Source: Pseudoalteromonas rubra
GTDB taxonomy: Bacteria > Pseudomonadota > Gammaproteobacteria > Enterobacterales > Alteromonadaceae
Length of the DNA: 64,000 nucleotides
Direction of reading: 5' to 3'
Assembly (NCBI RefSeq): GCF_005887095.1
Contig: NZ_PNCI01000018.1
Coordinates: 124,001-188,000 of the forward strand
Below the pieces are notes generated by a model. That model searched no databases. It was not told the origin of the DNA and worked only from the letters and a program-made list of their open reading frames with translations. Both the position numbers and the translations under genes were made by a program. The stretch's first letter is position 1; each line of letters starts with the position of its first letter. Below are positions 53,491 to 63,046 of this stretch, in pieces.

Positions 53491-55683
53491 ATGATAAAAA
53501 TAAAGCTGCGTGGTGCCAGTCAGCCCCTTTTGTTACTTTGCATGTGGCCATTGGCTGCCAGCATACAGGCTGCTGAAAACGCCGATTTGTTTGAAATGAG
53601 CCTGGATGAGCTACTTAACGTGGATCTGACAGGCTCCGCGGTACGTGATCTTAATCTGGAAACCACCCCTGCCAGTGCGAACCCATTCAACCTGAGCGCA
53701 CAGCACCTGCCTTTCAGCATAGATGTGATTGAACGTAAAACCATGCGTGCACGTGGCCTGACCTCAGTAACTGGTGCCGTCGAGAACCTGGTGGGGGTTA
53801 TATCGGGCGAGTCACCTGCAGAGCCTTCCAGCTTTGCCATGCGAGGCTTCATTCGCGATTCCGTATCGGTTTTACGAGACGGCATTAAACTGGGCCCGGC
53901 GTCCATGACGATGCGGCCACACAATACCTTTAATTTGCAACAAATAGATGTCATCAAAGGACCCGCCACATTGCAGTATGGTCAGGGAACGGCGTCTGGC
54001 GTCATCAATATGGTGACCAGAAAGCCACAGCTGGACGCACCCACCAGCACGGAAGCCTTTGTCTCTCAATCTCGCTTCGATACCCGAGAATGGGGTATCG
54101 GCATTAATCTTCCCGTTTCAGCACAAAGCGCAGCGCGGGTCGACATAAACAAAGCACAGTCAGACGGCTGGGTTGACCAAACGCATGCTCACTCTTTAAA
54201 TGCAACCACTTCGCTGCTCTGGCAACCAGCCCCTGATCTGAGCTGGTTGCTCAGTTTTGATTACCTGGAAGATGACCTGCCGGCTTATTGGGGAACGCCT
54301 TTTATTCCTTTACAGTCCGCGCAGCAACCAATGGACGACATAGTCGCTACCAACGACAGCCGGGTGCTGGATCAACGTACCCGCTATCTAAACTATAATG
54401 TTGAAGACAGCCGTTCAGACTCGGAACATTTATGGTTTCGCCTGAGTATAAACTGGCAGCCAACAGGCTCGCTCTCACTGACCAATACCTTGTTTCACTT
54501 CAAGGCAGACCGCGCCTGGCAAAATGCAGAAAGCTATGTCTTTAACCCCGTAACAGGCTTAGTCGACCGGGACCGCTTTTTTGTCTTCCACGACCATATC
54601 TTTTACGGCAATCAGTTCGAAGGGGTTTATCGCCATCAGATTGGCAGGATGCAGCATCAACTGGCATTTGGCCTAGAGTTTAAAGCCACTGACTTTAGCC
54701 GGGAGCGGGGCTTTCCCGCAGGGGACAGCGTCTCGTTATTTGAGCCTGTGGCTGGTCAGTTCGGCGCTTTGGACAAACACCTCAGTCCAACCGACATCCA
54801 GCAATGGGGTGTGTATGTTAATAACACACTGTCGGTGACCCCGAACTGGCGTTTGTTTGGCGGACTGCGGCGCGACCATATTAAACTGGACAGAGATAAC
54901 TATGATGATTCAGGAACTTTTCTTGTCGATGAAAGTTTTGAGCGTACCTTTACCCCGCTTGCCTATCAGTTAGGTGCGACCTATCAATTCAATGAGTCAC
55001 TCAGCCTGTATACGCACTGGAGCACAGGGCACGACCCAGTCGGATCCAATATTTATCTGGTCAACGCCAATGAAAATTTCGACTTTACAGATATACGCCA
55101 GTACGAAGTGGGAGCGAAAGCCATACTGCCGGCCTGGCACAGTGAATTGACCGCAGCCTGGTATGACATAGCTCGCCGTAATATCCTGCTCCTGACTTCT
55201 CATGACACGGTAGGTAACTCAGGGACTCATGTTGCGCGGGGGCTGGAACTGGCGATCACCAGTCAGCCAACGCCCCATTTTCGTATCGGCGGCAATATCG
55301 CCTACACTAAGGCCAGTTATGAGTCTTTTGTCGACCCGGATTTTGGTGTGAATGCCAGTGGTCATACGCCACCGAACGTACCTAAAATAGTTGCAAACGC
55401 TTGGTTTAGCTGGGATCAGGTCCTGTCATTACCTCTGGAAATTGGCGGAGGTATACGCCATGTCAGTGATCGCTACGCCAATTTTCAAAATTCAGTTACC
55501 TTCAAACGCTATGAGACGCTGACCCTGTTTGCAGCCTATCAATTTGAGCACAGCCGATTTAATCTCAGCGTGCGCAATCTACTGAACGAAGAGTACGTAC
55601 CGTGGGCGGATATTTTCTATCCCGAGCAGGCAGCCATTGCCGCACCAAGAACGGTCGAGTTGAGTGTGCATATTAGTTACTAA
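53491..55683 (+). CDS. TonB-dependent outer-membrane receptor, siderophore type
   Basis: A 730-residue receptor with a signal peptide (about 1-27), a plug domain (about 70-180: FSIDVIERKTMRARGL, AMRGFIRDSVSVLRDGIK, VIKGPATLQYGQGTASG and INMVTRKP) and a 22-strand barrel ending VELSVHISY. The plug motif set and the LRDG and GQGTASG positions match FhuA/ferric-siderophore-type receptors. The ATG lies behind a weak Shine-Dalgarno sequence; an alternative ATG at 53481 is out of frame. No Fur box is evident. Confidence 0.93.
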   Translation: MIKIKLRGASQPLLLLCMWPLAASIQAAENADLFEMSLDELLNVDLTGSAVRDLNLETTPASANPFNLSAQHLPFSIDVIERKTMRARGLTSVTGAVENLVGVISGESPAEPSSFAMRGFIRDSVSVLRDGIKLGPASMTMRPHNTFNLQQIDVIKGPATLQYGQGTASGVINMVTRKPQLDAPTSTEAFVSQSRFDTREWGIGINLPVSAQSAARVDINKAQSDGWVDQTHAHSLNATTSLLWQPAPDLSWLLSFDYLEDDLPAYWGTPFIPLQSAQQPMDDIVATNDSRVLDQRTRYLNYNVEDSRSDSEHLWFRLSINWQPTGSLSLTNTLFHFKADRAWQNAESYVFNPVTGLVDRDRFFVFHDHIFYGNQFEGVYRHQIGRMQHQLAFGLEFKATDFSRERGFPAGDSVSLFEPVAGQFGALDKHLSPTDIQQWGVYVNNTLSVTPNWRLFGGLRRDHIKLDRDNYDDSGTFLVDESFERTFTPLAYQLGATYQFNESLSLYTHWSTGHDPVGSNIYLVNANENFDFTDIRQYEVGAKAILPAWHSELTAAWYDIARRNILLLTSHDTVGNSGTHVARGLELAITSQPTPHFRIGGNIAYTKASYESFVDPDFGVNASGHTPPNVPKIVANAWFSWDQVLSLPLEIGGGIRHVSDRYANFQNSVTFKRYETLTLFAAYQFEHSRFNLSVRNLLNEEYVPWADIFYPEQAAIAAPRTVELSVHISY

Positions 55684-55949
55684 ACAGTTACTGAATTCAG
55701 TTAGTTTAAAAGAAATGTCCACTTATTATACAGCCTTTTCCAGGGTGCCATGAGCCACCTAAAAGGCAAAGCTCAATGGCTTATTTATCTGTATATATCA
55801 TTACCCTACCATAAAAAACAGCCACCCCAGCCGGGTAGGCCACTCCTTATCTTCCCATTGCTATATTGACCCTGTCATCGCCGAACATTGCCAAAACCAC
55901 AAATCGGCTGAGACATTCCCCTTACAGTAATAATAGGAAGGAACATTAC

Positions 55950-56369
55950 ATGAAATCACTTAAAGCAATAAGCATTGCACTTGCCAGTGTGCTAGCCTAC
56001 TCGGCCCCGGCCAGTGCCTACTGGACTGAGATCCTGGTATGCCCCAAGAAAAAGGTCACAGTCAATCATATCGCCTATCAATGTACCTACAGCGGCACCT
56101 TGCTGAGCACAATTAACCATTCTGATTCAATTCACACCAGCATTGGCCAATACGTCAATGGCAGAAACTGTAGCAGTCAAACTTTCATTGGAAACCACTA
56201 CGAGCGAGGGGTGAGTTACACCGGGTACTTATCGCTGACCGGTATTACCGACCTCAGTTACACCGAAGTGAAGTGGGTAGACGATCCGGCGAATTGTGAA
56301 TTGAGAACCGTCTGGGTAGATGATATGGACAAAGAATGTATCCGTAACAACAATTGCCCGGGTGACTAA
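55950..56369 (+). CDS. Cys-rich secreted protein of unknown function
   Basis: A 139-residue protein with a clear signal peptide (MKSLKAISIALASVLAYS, cut near ASA-Y at about residue 26) and six Cys in the mature part (VCPKKK, YQCTY, RNCSS, ANCEL, KECIR, NNCPGD), enough for three disulfides. No family recalled. It has a strong GGAAGGAA site and its own short region. It lies 251 bases before the patatin operon, with a hairpin between. Confidence 0.7.
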   Translation: MKSLKAISIALASVLAYSAPASAYWTEILVCPKKKVTVNHIAYQCTYSGTLLSTINHSDSIHTSIGQYVNGRNCSSQTFIGNHYERGVSYTGYLSLTGITDLSYTEVKWVDDPANCELRTVWVDDMDKECIRNNNCPGD

Positions 56370-56489
56370 TTTCAGCCCTGGCCTGCGGTAAGCGCTGTAC
56401 TTTGCCCAACGTGATAGCCAGCAAAGGCTACGTTGTACTTGCGCGCTTAATCAAAACCAACCGTGATTGCCCATCAAGGCCGCTGAATT

Positions 56490-56511
56490 AAAGCCAGGAC
56501 AACCTGGCTTT
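56490..56511. terminator. Hairpin before the patatin-TIR operon
   Basis: AAAGCCAGG and CCTGGCTTT form a 9-bp perfect stem with a 4-base loop. It lies between the secreted-protein gene and the patatin gene; T residues of the stem end serve as a poor tail. It probably ends the upstream transcript. Confidence 0.5.
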
Positions 56512-56620
56512 GTTCAACCGCCCTCTCTCCTTTTTGCGGTTGCAGCAGCTTTATTCCACACAGCGACGCATATGCTATATTTCATAAGTTGCCATAGCAT
56601 AAAACTTAAAGGAATACCCA

Positions 56621-59290
56621 ATGCCTGATACCCACTCTCAGATCGCTGCGCTGAAACAAGGCGTTGACCTGATACTTCAAGGCCAGGATGAGCTCCCAGA
56701 TTTTGAATCGCTGATACAGCTGCACGACAAACTAACTGATAAGCACCTGTTTGATCAGGCACGCCTGCTACTCGCATATTCCCTGACTGAACCACACACT
56801 TTCACGCCAGAGCAACAACTTAAGCTGGGCCAGAAGCAGGTTATCGCGACTTACAAAGATAAAACCCTCAACCGCTCTATCCGCCTTGAGCAAGCTCGGG
56901 ATTTACTGGATACCATAGACCACCCAGACAACAGCGATAACAGTGAAACTCTGGGTATTGCCGGCGCCATCCACAAACGGATTTTTGAACGAGACAATGA
57001 TGTCAGCCAGTTAGCACATGCCCGCGCCTATTACCAGCAAGGCTACCTGCTTAGCGCAGCCAAAGGCTGGTCGGATAAAGGTTATTGTGCAATTAATTTT
57101 GCGTATGTATTGGATCAACTGGCATTGATAGCGCAAAGCCCCATTGCGACGGACGTTCGACACGCTTCTGACGGCGATATGGCAACCCAGGTACGCAAGG
57201 AGATCATTGCCCACCTGGTTGACGGTAAGCAAGTGCAAGACTATCCGGTCATTGATTATAAAGAGCATTCCCAAAACTGGTGGTTCTTGGTGACCCTGGC
57301 CGAGGCCTATCTGGGGTTGGGAGACTATGACACAGCCTATACCCAGCTGCAAAAAGCCATCAGCCTGGAAAAGATGCAAAGTTGGCAAAGGGAGTCCGCG
57401 GCTAAGCAATTTGCCAGGCTTCTCCACCTGCGTAAAAATGGCAAAATAGTCAGACAACAAAACCGCACTGTGGCGCAATCAGAGCAGCAAACTCATGACC
57501 TTTCCCAATCAGAGCTGCGTCTGATGGCATTGTTTTTTCCAGATAGCTCAGGAGATTCTGCTAAAGCTATGCCTCAGGTGAGTGCCATTATGCAGGGTAA
57601 AACCGGTCTTGCCTTGTCCGGCGGCGGATTTCGCGCCTCGCTGTATCATATTGGTGTGCTGGCCGCCCTGGCTGAACAAGATCAGCTGCGCCATATTGAG
57701 GTCATCTCCTGTGTGTCGGGGGGCTCAATCATAGGTATGCATTATTATCTGGCGCTCAAGGCGCTGCTTGAAAGCAAGCCGGATGAAAAGATCAGCCAGC
57801 ATGACTACATCAAGCTGGTAAGACGCTTAGAAACGGACTTTCTTCACGGCGTGCAGCGTAATATCCGCACCCGGGCGCTAAGCCGACCATGCCCGCTATT
57901 CAAAATGATAACCCAGGGGGATTACTCTCTCACCAAGCGTATCGGCGAGCTTTATGTTCAGGAGCTGTATAGCAAATTGGCAAACAACCAAACTCTGCCG
58001 ACCTATATGGATCAACTGCCTATTTATCCATGCATTGCTGAGAAGCAACAGGACAAGGACTTTCACCCACAGCAAGGCAACTGGCAGCGCAGTGCCAAGG
58101 TACCGGTACTGGTGATCAATGCCACAACGGTTAATACAGGTCATAACTGGCAGTTTACCGCTACCTGGATGGGAGAGCCGCCTGAGGTAATAGACCAAAG
58201 ACACGATACCAACTATCGTTTAAGACGCATGTATTATGACAAGACTAATCCTAATCAGCGGGTGACTATAGGCGATGCGGTGGCTGCGTCTTCCTGTGTG
58301 CCCGGATTATTTCCACCTCTGCAACTGCAAACTTTGTACGAGGGAGAGCAGGTTACACTGGTAGACGGTGGCGTGTTTGACAATCAGGGAACCGCCAGCC
58401 TGCTCGAACAAGACTGTGACAGCATACTCACCAGTGATGCCAGCGGCCAGCTGGAAGCACATGCACAGCCCTCACAGGGGCGCTTTGCTACAACCATGCG
58501 CACCAGTGAAATCCTTCAGGCCCGGCTAAGATCCGCCCAACACAGAGAGTTAAAAGCCCGTACTCAATCGGGACAACTCAACAGCCTGATGTATATCCAC
58601 CTGAAACAAGGCCTGAGTAGCACAGATAAAGACTGGATTGGTGCGCCCTCTTCCTCACCTGCACAAACGCCAACCACGACGACTGAGTATGGCATTCACA
58701 GGGACTACCAGCAGGCTATAGCCAGTTTGAGAACCGATCTGGATTCATTTAGCGACAATGAAGCCTTTGCCCTGATGTACAGTGGATATTGCATGACCCG
58801 AGCGCATTTTAAGCAACCCACAACCACCACGGATAACCCCAGCAACTGGCGCTTCAAGGCCAGCTATATTGCCAAAAATATGGCCCAATCTGAACCAGAG
58901 CCCGCGTTGCTCGAACAACTGAAGGTTGGCAGCAAACTCTTTTTTAAAGCCTGGTATCTGAGCTTCCCGTTAAAATGCGTATTGGGGTTATGCATAGTAT
59001 TACTGAGTGTTTTTGCCCTGCTCCCCTTAATGGGAGAATGGCTACCGGGCTGGTCCTATAACCAAAGGTTCCTAATGAGCTTCTTACTCGTCGCGGCACT
59101 GGCAGGTGCAACAAATTGGCTAAGGTTAACCCAGCGCCTGGGCAGCCTAATTCGCATGAAAAAAGCGCTCCTGATCGGAGGCGGCAAATTAGTAGGCGCC
59201 CTTGGCGGGATTGTATTCGCAATACTCCATTTACTGGTGTTTGATAAAGTGTTTTTACACTTGGGTCGCAACAGGCCGGATGACGATTGA
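56621..59290 (+). CDS. Patatin-like phospholipase with N-terminal TPR-like region and C-terminal membrane segments
   Basis: An 889-residue protein. Residues 1-290 are helical, with TPR-like pairs (WFLVTLAEAYLGLGDYDTAYTQ). The patatin domain begins at about 325: oxyanion loop GLALSGGGFRAS (329-340), nucleophile elbow CVSGGS with S366, and the catalytic Asp D582 in LVDGGVFDNQG. The first Gly of GxSxG is Cys here, as in some cPLA2/patatin relatives. Three hydrophobic segments near 783-805, 817-835 and 856-874 suggest membrane anchoring. It starts an operon with the TIR and TRAF-binding genes. The lipase role is strong; a defence role is inference. Confidence 0.88.
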   Translation: MPDTHSQIAALKQGVDLILQGQDELPDFESLIQLHDKLTDKHLFDQARLLLAYSLTEPHTFTPEQQLKLGQKQVIATYKDKTLNRSIRLEQARDLLDTIDHPDNSDNSETLGIAGAIHKRIFERDNDVSQLAHARAYYQQGYLLSAAKGWSDKGYCAINFAYVLDQLALIAQSPIATDVRHASDGDMATQVRKEIIAHLVDGKQVQDYPVIDYKEHSQNWWFLVTLAEAYLGLGDYDTAYTQLQKAISLEKMQSWQRESAAKQFARLLHLRKNGKIVRQQNRTVAQSEQQTHDLSQSELRLMALFFPDSSGDSAKAMPQVSAIMQGKTGLALSGGGFRASLYHIGVLAALAEQDQLRHIEVISCVSGGSIIGMHYYLALKALLESKPDEKISQHDYIKLVRRLETDFLHGVQRNIRTRALSRPCPLFKMITQGDYSLTKRIGELYVQELYSKLANNQTLPTYMDQLPIYPCIAEKQQDKDFHPQQGNWQRSAKVPVLVINATTVNTGHNWQFTATWMGEPPEVIDQRHDTNYRLRRMYYDKTNPNQRVTIGDAVAASSCVPGLFPPLQLQTLYEGEQVTLVDGGVFDNQGTASLLEQDCDSILTSDASGQLEAHAQPSQGRFATTMRTSEILQARLRSAQHRELKARTQSGQLNSLMYIHLKQGLSSTDKDWIGAPSSSPAQTPTTTTEYGIHRDYQQAIASLRTDLDSFSDNEAFALMYSGYCMTRAHFKQPTTTTDNPSNWRFKASYIAKNMAQSEPEPALLEQLKVGSKLFFKAWYLSFPLKCVLGLCIVLLSVFALLPLMGEWLPGWSYNQRFLMSFLLVAALAGATNWLRLTQRLGSLIRMKKALLIGGGKLVGALGGIVFAILHLLVFDKVFLHLGRNRPDDD

Positions 59291-59299
59291 GGCTGCACA

Positions 59300-60145
59300 A
59301 TGAACATACCCTCCCTAACCAAAGAGCAATCCACACGATTGCTCGAAGACATCACTCACGAGTTGCAGGGCAAGGCCCGTCCCAAGTGCTGGATGAGCGC
59401 TTCGGCTCTGGCCAGAGTGCTCCTATCTGAATGGCCTGCTTTGACAGAAGCTCAACTGACAGCACAGATCAATACCCTGCTGCGCGAACATGCGAGCCAG
59501 GAAGGCAGAAAGTTGCGCTGGTGCTGGTACCCAAGCCCCAGAACACTGGAAATGCTCTGGGGGCATATCAAGGTGGTTGGAGAAAAGGCAGTCCCCTCCT
59601 ATGAATTACAAACACAGCCACTGTCACCCCTTGCAACCTGCCAGGCACTCCCTGACGATGCGCCAACATGGTTTATCTCCCATAACAGCCAGGATCAGGC
59701 ACTTTGTGTTGCACTGTGTGAAGCGCTAGCCTCGGTGCAAGTCAATAGCTGGCTCTGTGAATTTGCCATTGCCTATCAGGACAATATCTCGGATGCCATC
59801 GTGGATGGCCTGCAACGTGCTCACGGGGTATTACTGGTGTTGAGCGAGCGCTCACTCAAATCCACCTGGGTCAATAAAGAGTATCAACAGGTCAACGGAC
59901 TCCCCTGTATTATCGTGATCCCCAAAGGCGATAAATTACTCTCTGTGGAGACACAACCACCACCGCGTACGTTTAAACAGCTCATTGAAATGAAACCGGA
60001 GTTGTTCACACAAGAACAATATGAGTGTTGGTACCACCTTGGCTTCACTCAACAAACTGACCACCCGGTTTATTTCTGGGAAACAGCTGGCAATAATCAG
60101 GCCCTGCTTGAAGTCATTCAAAGTATCCCCAATAACAGCAAATAA
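59300..60145 (+). CDS. TIR-domain protein, probable NADase
   Basis: A 281-residue protein. TIR domain at about 122-265: box 1 WFISHNSQDQ (124-133), WLCEFAIAYQDNISDAI with E154 in the place of the catalytic Glu of NAD-cleaving TIR enzymes, LLVLSERSLKSTWVNKEY (178-195). The N-terminal 110 residues look like a winged-helix module (ASALARVLLSEWPALTEAQL, KLRWCWYPSPRTLEMLWG). It starts 9 bases after the patatin gene. NADase activity is inferred from E154 and the fold. Confidence 0.9.
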   Translation: MNIPSLTKEQSTRLLEDITHELQGKARPKCWMSASALARVLLSEWPALTEAQLTAQINTLLREHASQEGRKLRWCWYPSPRTLEMLWGHIKVVGEKAVPSYELQTQPLSPLATCQALPDDAPTWFISHNSQDQALCVALCEALASVQVNSWLCEFAIAYQDNISDAIVDGLQRAHGVLLVLSERSLKSTWVNKEYQQVNGLPCIIVIPKGDKLLSVETQPPPRTFKQLIEMKPELFTQEQYECWYHLGFTQQTDHPVYFWETAGNNQALLEVIQSIPNNSK

Positions 60146-60191
60146 GCAGGCCAAACGCGCCACATTAACAGCTTAAAAAGGACAGCACTTT

Positions 60192-61559
60192 ATGTCGAAC
60201 GCACTGTGTTTTGTACTCATGCCATTTGGCATCAAATCGACCCAACAAGGTACCCGGGTAGATTTTGATGCGGTATACCAACAACTTATCAAGCCAGCCA
60301 TTGAAGATGCGGGCATGCAGCCGATCCGCGCGGATGAAGAGAAATACGGTGGGGTCATAGATAAGGCCATGTATGAGCGCCTGCTATTGTGTGACTATGC
60401 GGTGGCCGATCTGACGACAGCCAATGCCAATGTGTTTTATGAACTGGGGATCCGCCATGCGCATCGTCGTGCCAGCACCACCTTGTTATTTGCGCAAAAA
60501 TCAGACGATACCAGCTGTGCCAATTTACCGTTTGATGTAAACAGCTTACGCGCATTGCCCTATCAGCTCGATAACCATGGCAAGCCGCTTAATCCGACAA
60601 AAAACAAAGCAACACTCACCCAGCAATTGCAACACTGCCGGGCGCAGGCAAACGAAGATGTGAAAGACAGTCCGCTGTTTCAACTGCTACAGGATTACCC
60701 TGATATTCAGCATCGTAAAACAGACGTTTTTCGTGAGCAGGCTCGCTACAGCGAATCACTTAAAGAGCAATTTGCACAAGCCCGCGCTGTGAGTAACAAA
60801 GGACAGGCGGCAGAGCAGCTTAAACAATTGCAACACACATTTTCTAATCTGGCCGAGGTCGAGCCCGGTGTACTGATTGATCTGATGCTGTCTTACCGGG
60901 CTGTGGAAGCCTGGGATTGCATGATAAATCTGATTGAACATCTGCCAGAGCTGCTGGCACAAACTGTGATGGTGCAAGAACAATACGGCTTTGCCCTGAA
61001 CCGTGATGGCAACAGCGACAAAGCAGAGCGGGTGTTAAAAGCGGTGATAAAACGCTACGGGCCATCCAGTGAAACCTTTGGAATTCTCGGGCGTGTATAC
61101 AAAGATCGCTGGCAAGCAGCACGAAGTGCCGGCGAAGACGTTCAGGCTAAACGCTTTTTAACGAAGGCCATCAATAGTTATCTGGATGGCTTTAACAGTG
61201 ACTGGCGAGATGCCTACCCGGGCGTCAATGCTGTCACCCTTATGGAAGCCATGGACCCTCCGGATCCCCGTCGCGATCAGCTTTTGCCCGTAGTACGCTA
61301 TGCGGTAGAGCGAAAAATTGAATCCGGCAGCGGCGACTTCTGGGACCATATGACCCTGGCAGAACTGGCCGTGATTGGCAGCGACCCCGATGCGGCGCAA
61401 GCGCATCTGGATGACGCGATCAGTTGTGACTATGAAAACTGGAACCCCAAAAGTACAGCTAAAAATTTCGACATTATTTACCAAAAACGGCACGCACAGG
61501 GTCAGCAAGTGGGCTGGCTGAAGGAACTGGTTGAGCAGCTAAAAGCGCTCGACGTTTAG
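60192..61559 (+). CDS. TRAF-binding/DUF4071-like protein with N-terminal deoxyribosyltransferase-like domain
   Basis: A 455-residue protein. The first 150 residues (CFVLMPFGIKS, KPAIEDAGMQPIRADEEKYG, LCDYAVADLTTANANVFYEL) resemble a nucleoside 2-deoxyribosyltransferase/TIR-like Rossmannoid module; YELG (83-86) is its hallmark. From about 175 to the end are helical TPR-type repeats as in the MAP3K TRAF-binding family (DUF4071) that I recall for bacterial homologues. It follows the TIR gene by 46 bases, with AAAAGGACAG before the ATG. Its role may be sensor or scaffold for the two effector-like proteins. Confidence 0.82.
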   Translation: MSNALCFVLMPFGIKSTQQGTRVDFDAVYQQLIKPAIEDAGMQPIRADEEKYGGVIDKAMYERLLLCDYAVADLTTANANVFYELGIRHAHRRASTTLLFAQKSDDTSCANLPFDVNSLRALPYQLDNHGKPLNPTKNKATLTQQLQHCRAQANEDVKDSPLFQLLQDYPDIQHRKTDVFREQARYSESLKEQFAQARAVSNKGQAAEQLKQLQHTFSNLAEVEPGVLIDLMLSYRAVEAWDCMINLIEHLPELLAQTVMVQEQYGFALNRDGNSDKAERVLKAVIKRYGPSSETFGILGRVYKDRWQAARSAGEDVQAKRFLTKAINSYLDGFNSDWRDAYPGVNAVTLMEAMDPPDPRRDQLLPVVRYAVERKIESGSGDFWDHMTLAELAVIGSDPDAAQAHLDDAISCDYENWNPKSTAKNFDIIYQKRHAQGQQVGWLKELVEQLKALDV

Positions 61560-61705
61560 TGCACCGCTCACTGTTTTTTGTAAAATAAAATCTGCTGAGG
61601 ATTGTCAGCTCCCCTCAGCTTTACGTCACTGACGCAGCAGGTAAAAACTGCGTCAGCTATTTTTCCACCGGTTGCACCAGTTTGCTGAAATCTTTGAAAT
61701 GGGTA

Positions 61706-63037
61706 TTAGCCAAACACACAGCGAAAGCACGCCCCCTGAGGCTTGCGGATATAAATAAGATCGCCGCCATGGCTGACCATGATCTGCCGCGACAGACTGA
61801 GACCGATTCCCGATCCCTGCTGCTTGGTCGTAAAAAAAGGCACAAACATCATGTCAATGACGTGAGGCTCAACGCCTGGTCCGTTATCCTGGATCTCAAC
61901 GTACACTTGCTGGGCCTCGTTTTGCGCCAGAGTGAGCACGATAACCGGCGCTTCAATACTGTGTGGTTGCAATGCCAGAGTTTGCTCAATTGCCTGGATT
62001 GCATTGGTGAACAGGTTGATCAGCACCTGTTCCACCTGACCGGCATCCAGCATCACCAGCAGATGAGTTGAGACCTTAAGCTCACACCGGATCCCTGCCT
62101 GCTCCAACTGGCGCTGGTGTAGTGTCACTAACCGCTCTAATATCGGCGCCAGTGCGGTGGCATTCAGACTGGGCCGTGGCAGGCTACTGATTGCCCTGAA
62201 GCGGGTAATAAATTCACCCAGATGCTCGGTGCGTGCAGCCAGCGTATCCAGCGCCAAAAGCAGATCGCCTTTGTCATCTTCATCATCAAAACACAAACTC
62301 TCCGGTAATAATCCCCGGCAAGACTGCGCAATCGACGATAAAGGCGTGATGGAATTCGCGACTTCATGAGTCAACACCTGAGTCAGGCGTTTGTAGGCCT
62401 GCTGTTCCTTGTTGATCAAAGCATTGTGGATCGACGTCAGGGTGATCACCTTACGGATCTGCCCCTGGATCTGTGCCACGCTTATCTGTACTGACAGCGT
62501 ATCCTGCTGCTCGCCGTGCTGCCAGGGCGCACTGCTTTTCAGATGCGTGTCACAGCTTAAGATCAGCTCGCCCAGATGCTCAAGCTCACTCACAGTACTA
62601 ATTGGCTTGCCCAGTAAACGCGACACCGCCGGGTTAGACTCTATCACCTGACCTTCACTGTCACAGACCAGCACAGCCAGATCAATATGCAGTAACAAGG
62701 CCTGAAAAAACTGCGCCTGTTGCTCTGCTTTAAAGCGTGCCGCCTGCAGGGTATGACGGATCTCGTCATATTCCTGGTGTAACGGATGACTGGGACTCAG
62801 CCGCAATGAGCTGTCTCCATTGACCAATGCCCGGATCACCGCGGTGCTTTGCTTTTGCTGCTGCACAAACAAGGAAAATACCGCACCACCACACACCGCA
62901 ATTATCAGCACCAGTAGCAACCAGGTTGCACTGATCCCGCTTTGCAGATAATGTCCGGTTGCAACACCGGCCAGCATGCACAACACACCCAGCTGTAAAG
63001 CGAGCAACCAGCGCGGGTGACGTTTCAGATAAGACAT
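61706..63037 (-). CDS. NtrB-like sensor histidine kinase
   Basis: A 443-residue kinase with two N-terminal transmembrane helices (about 10-29 and 38-58), a PAS domain (about 112-210), a HisKA of the NtrB kind with H224 (LTHEVANSITPL), and HATPase with NLFTNAIQAIEQ, DNGPGV and GSGIGLSLSRQI. It follows the sigma54 regulator by 9 bases on the same strand. The pair resembles regulator-kinase pairs near MacB-type transporters in Pseudoalteromonas. Confidence 0.92.
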   Translation of the reverse strand: MSYLKRHPRWLLALQLGVLCMLAGVATGHYLQSGISATWLLLVLIIAVCGGAVFSLFVQQQKQSTAVIRALVNGDSSLRLSPSHPLHQEYDEIRHTLQAARFKAEQQAQFFQALLLHIDLAVLVCDSEGQVIESNPAVSRLLGKPISTVSELEHLGELILSCDTHLKSSAPWQHGEQQDTLSVQISVAQIQGQIRKVITLTSIHNALINKEQQAYKRLTQVLTHEVANSITPLSSIAQSCRGLLPESLCFDDEDDKGDLLLALDTLAARTEHLGEFITRFRAISSLPRPSLNATALAPILERLVTLHQRQLEQAGIRCELKVSTHLLVMLDAGQVEQVLINLFTNAIQAIEQTLALQPHSIEAPVIVLTLAQNEAQQVYVEIQDNGPGVEPHVIDMMFVPFFTTKQQGSGIGLSLSRQIMVSHGGDLIYIRKPQGACFRCVFG

Positions 63038-63046
63038 AGCCGCTCC

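Noticed and set aside
56621-61559. CBASS, Thoeris or Avs as explanation for the patatin/TIR genes
   Set aside because: No nucleotidyltransferase, SLOG/SIR2 ThsA or STAND ATPase is encoded in the operon, so none of these named systems fits.
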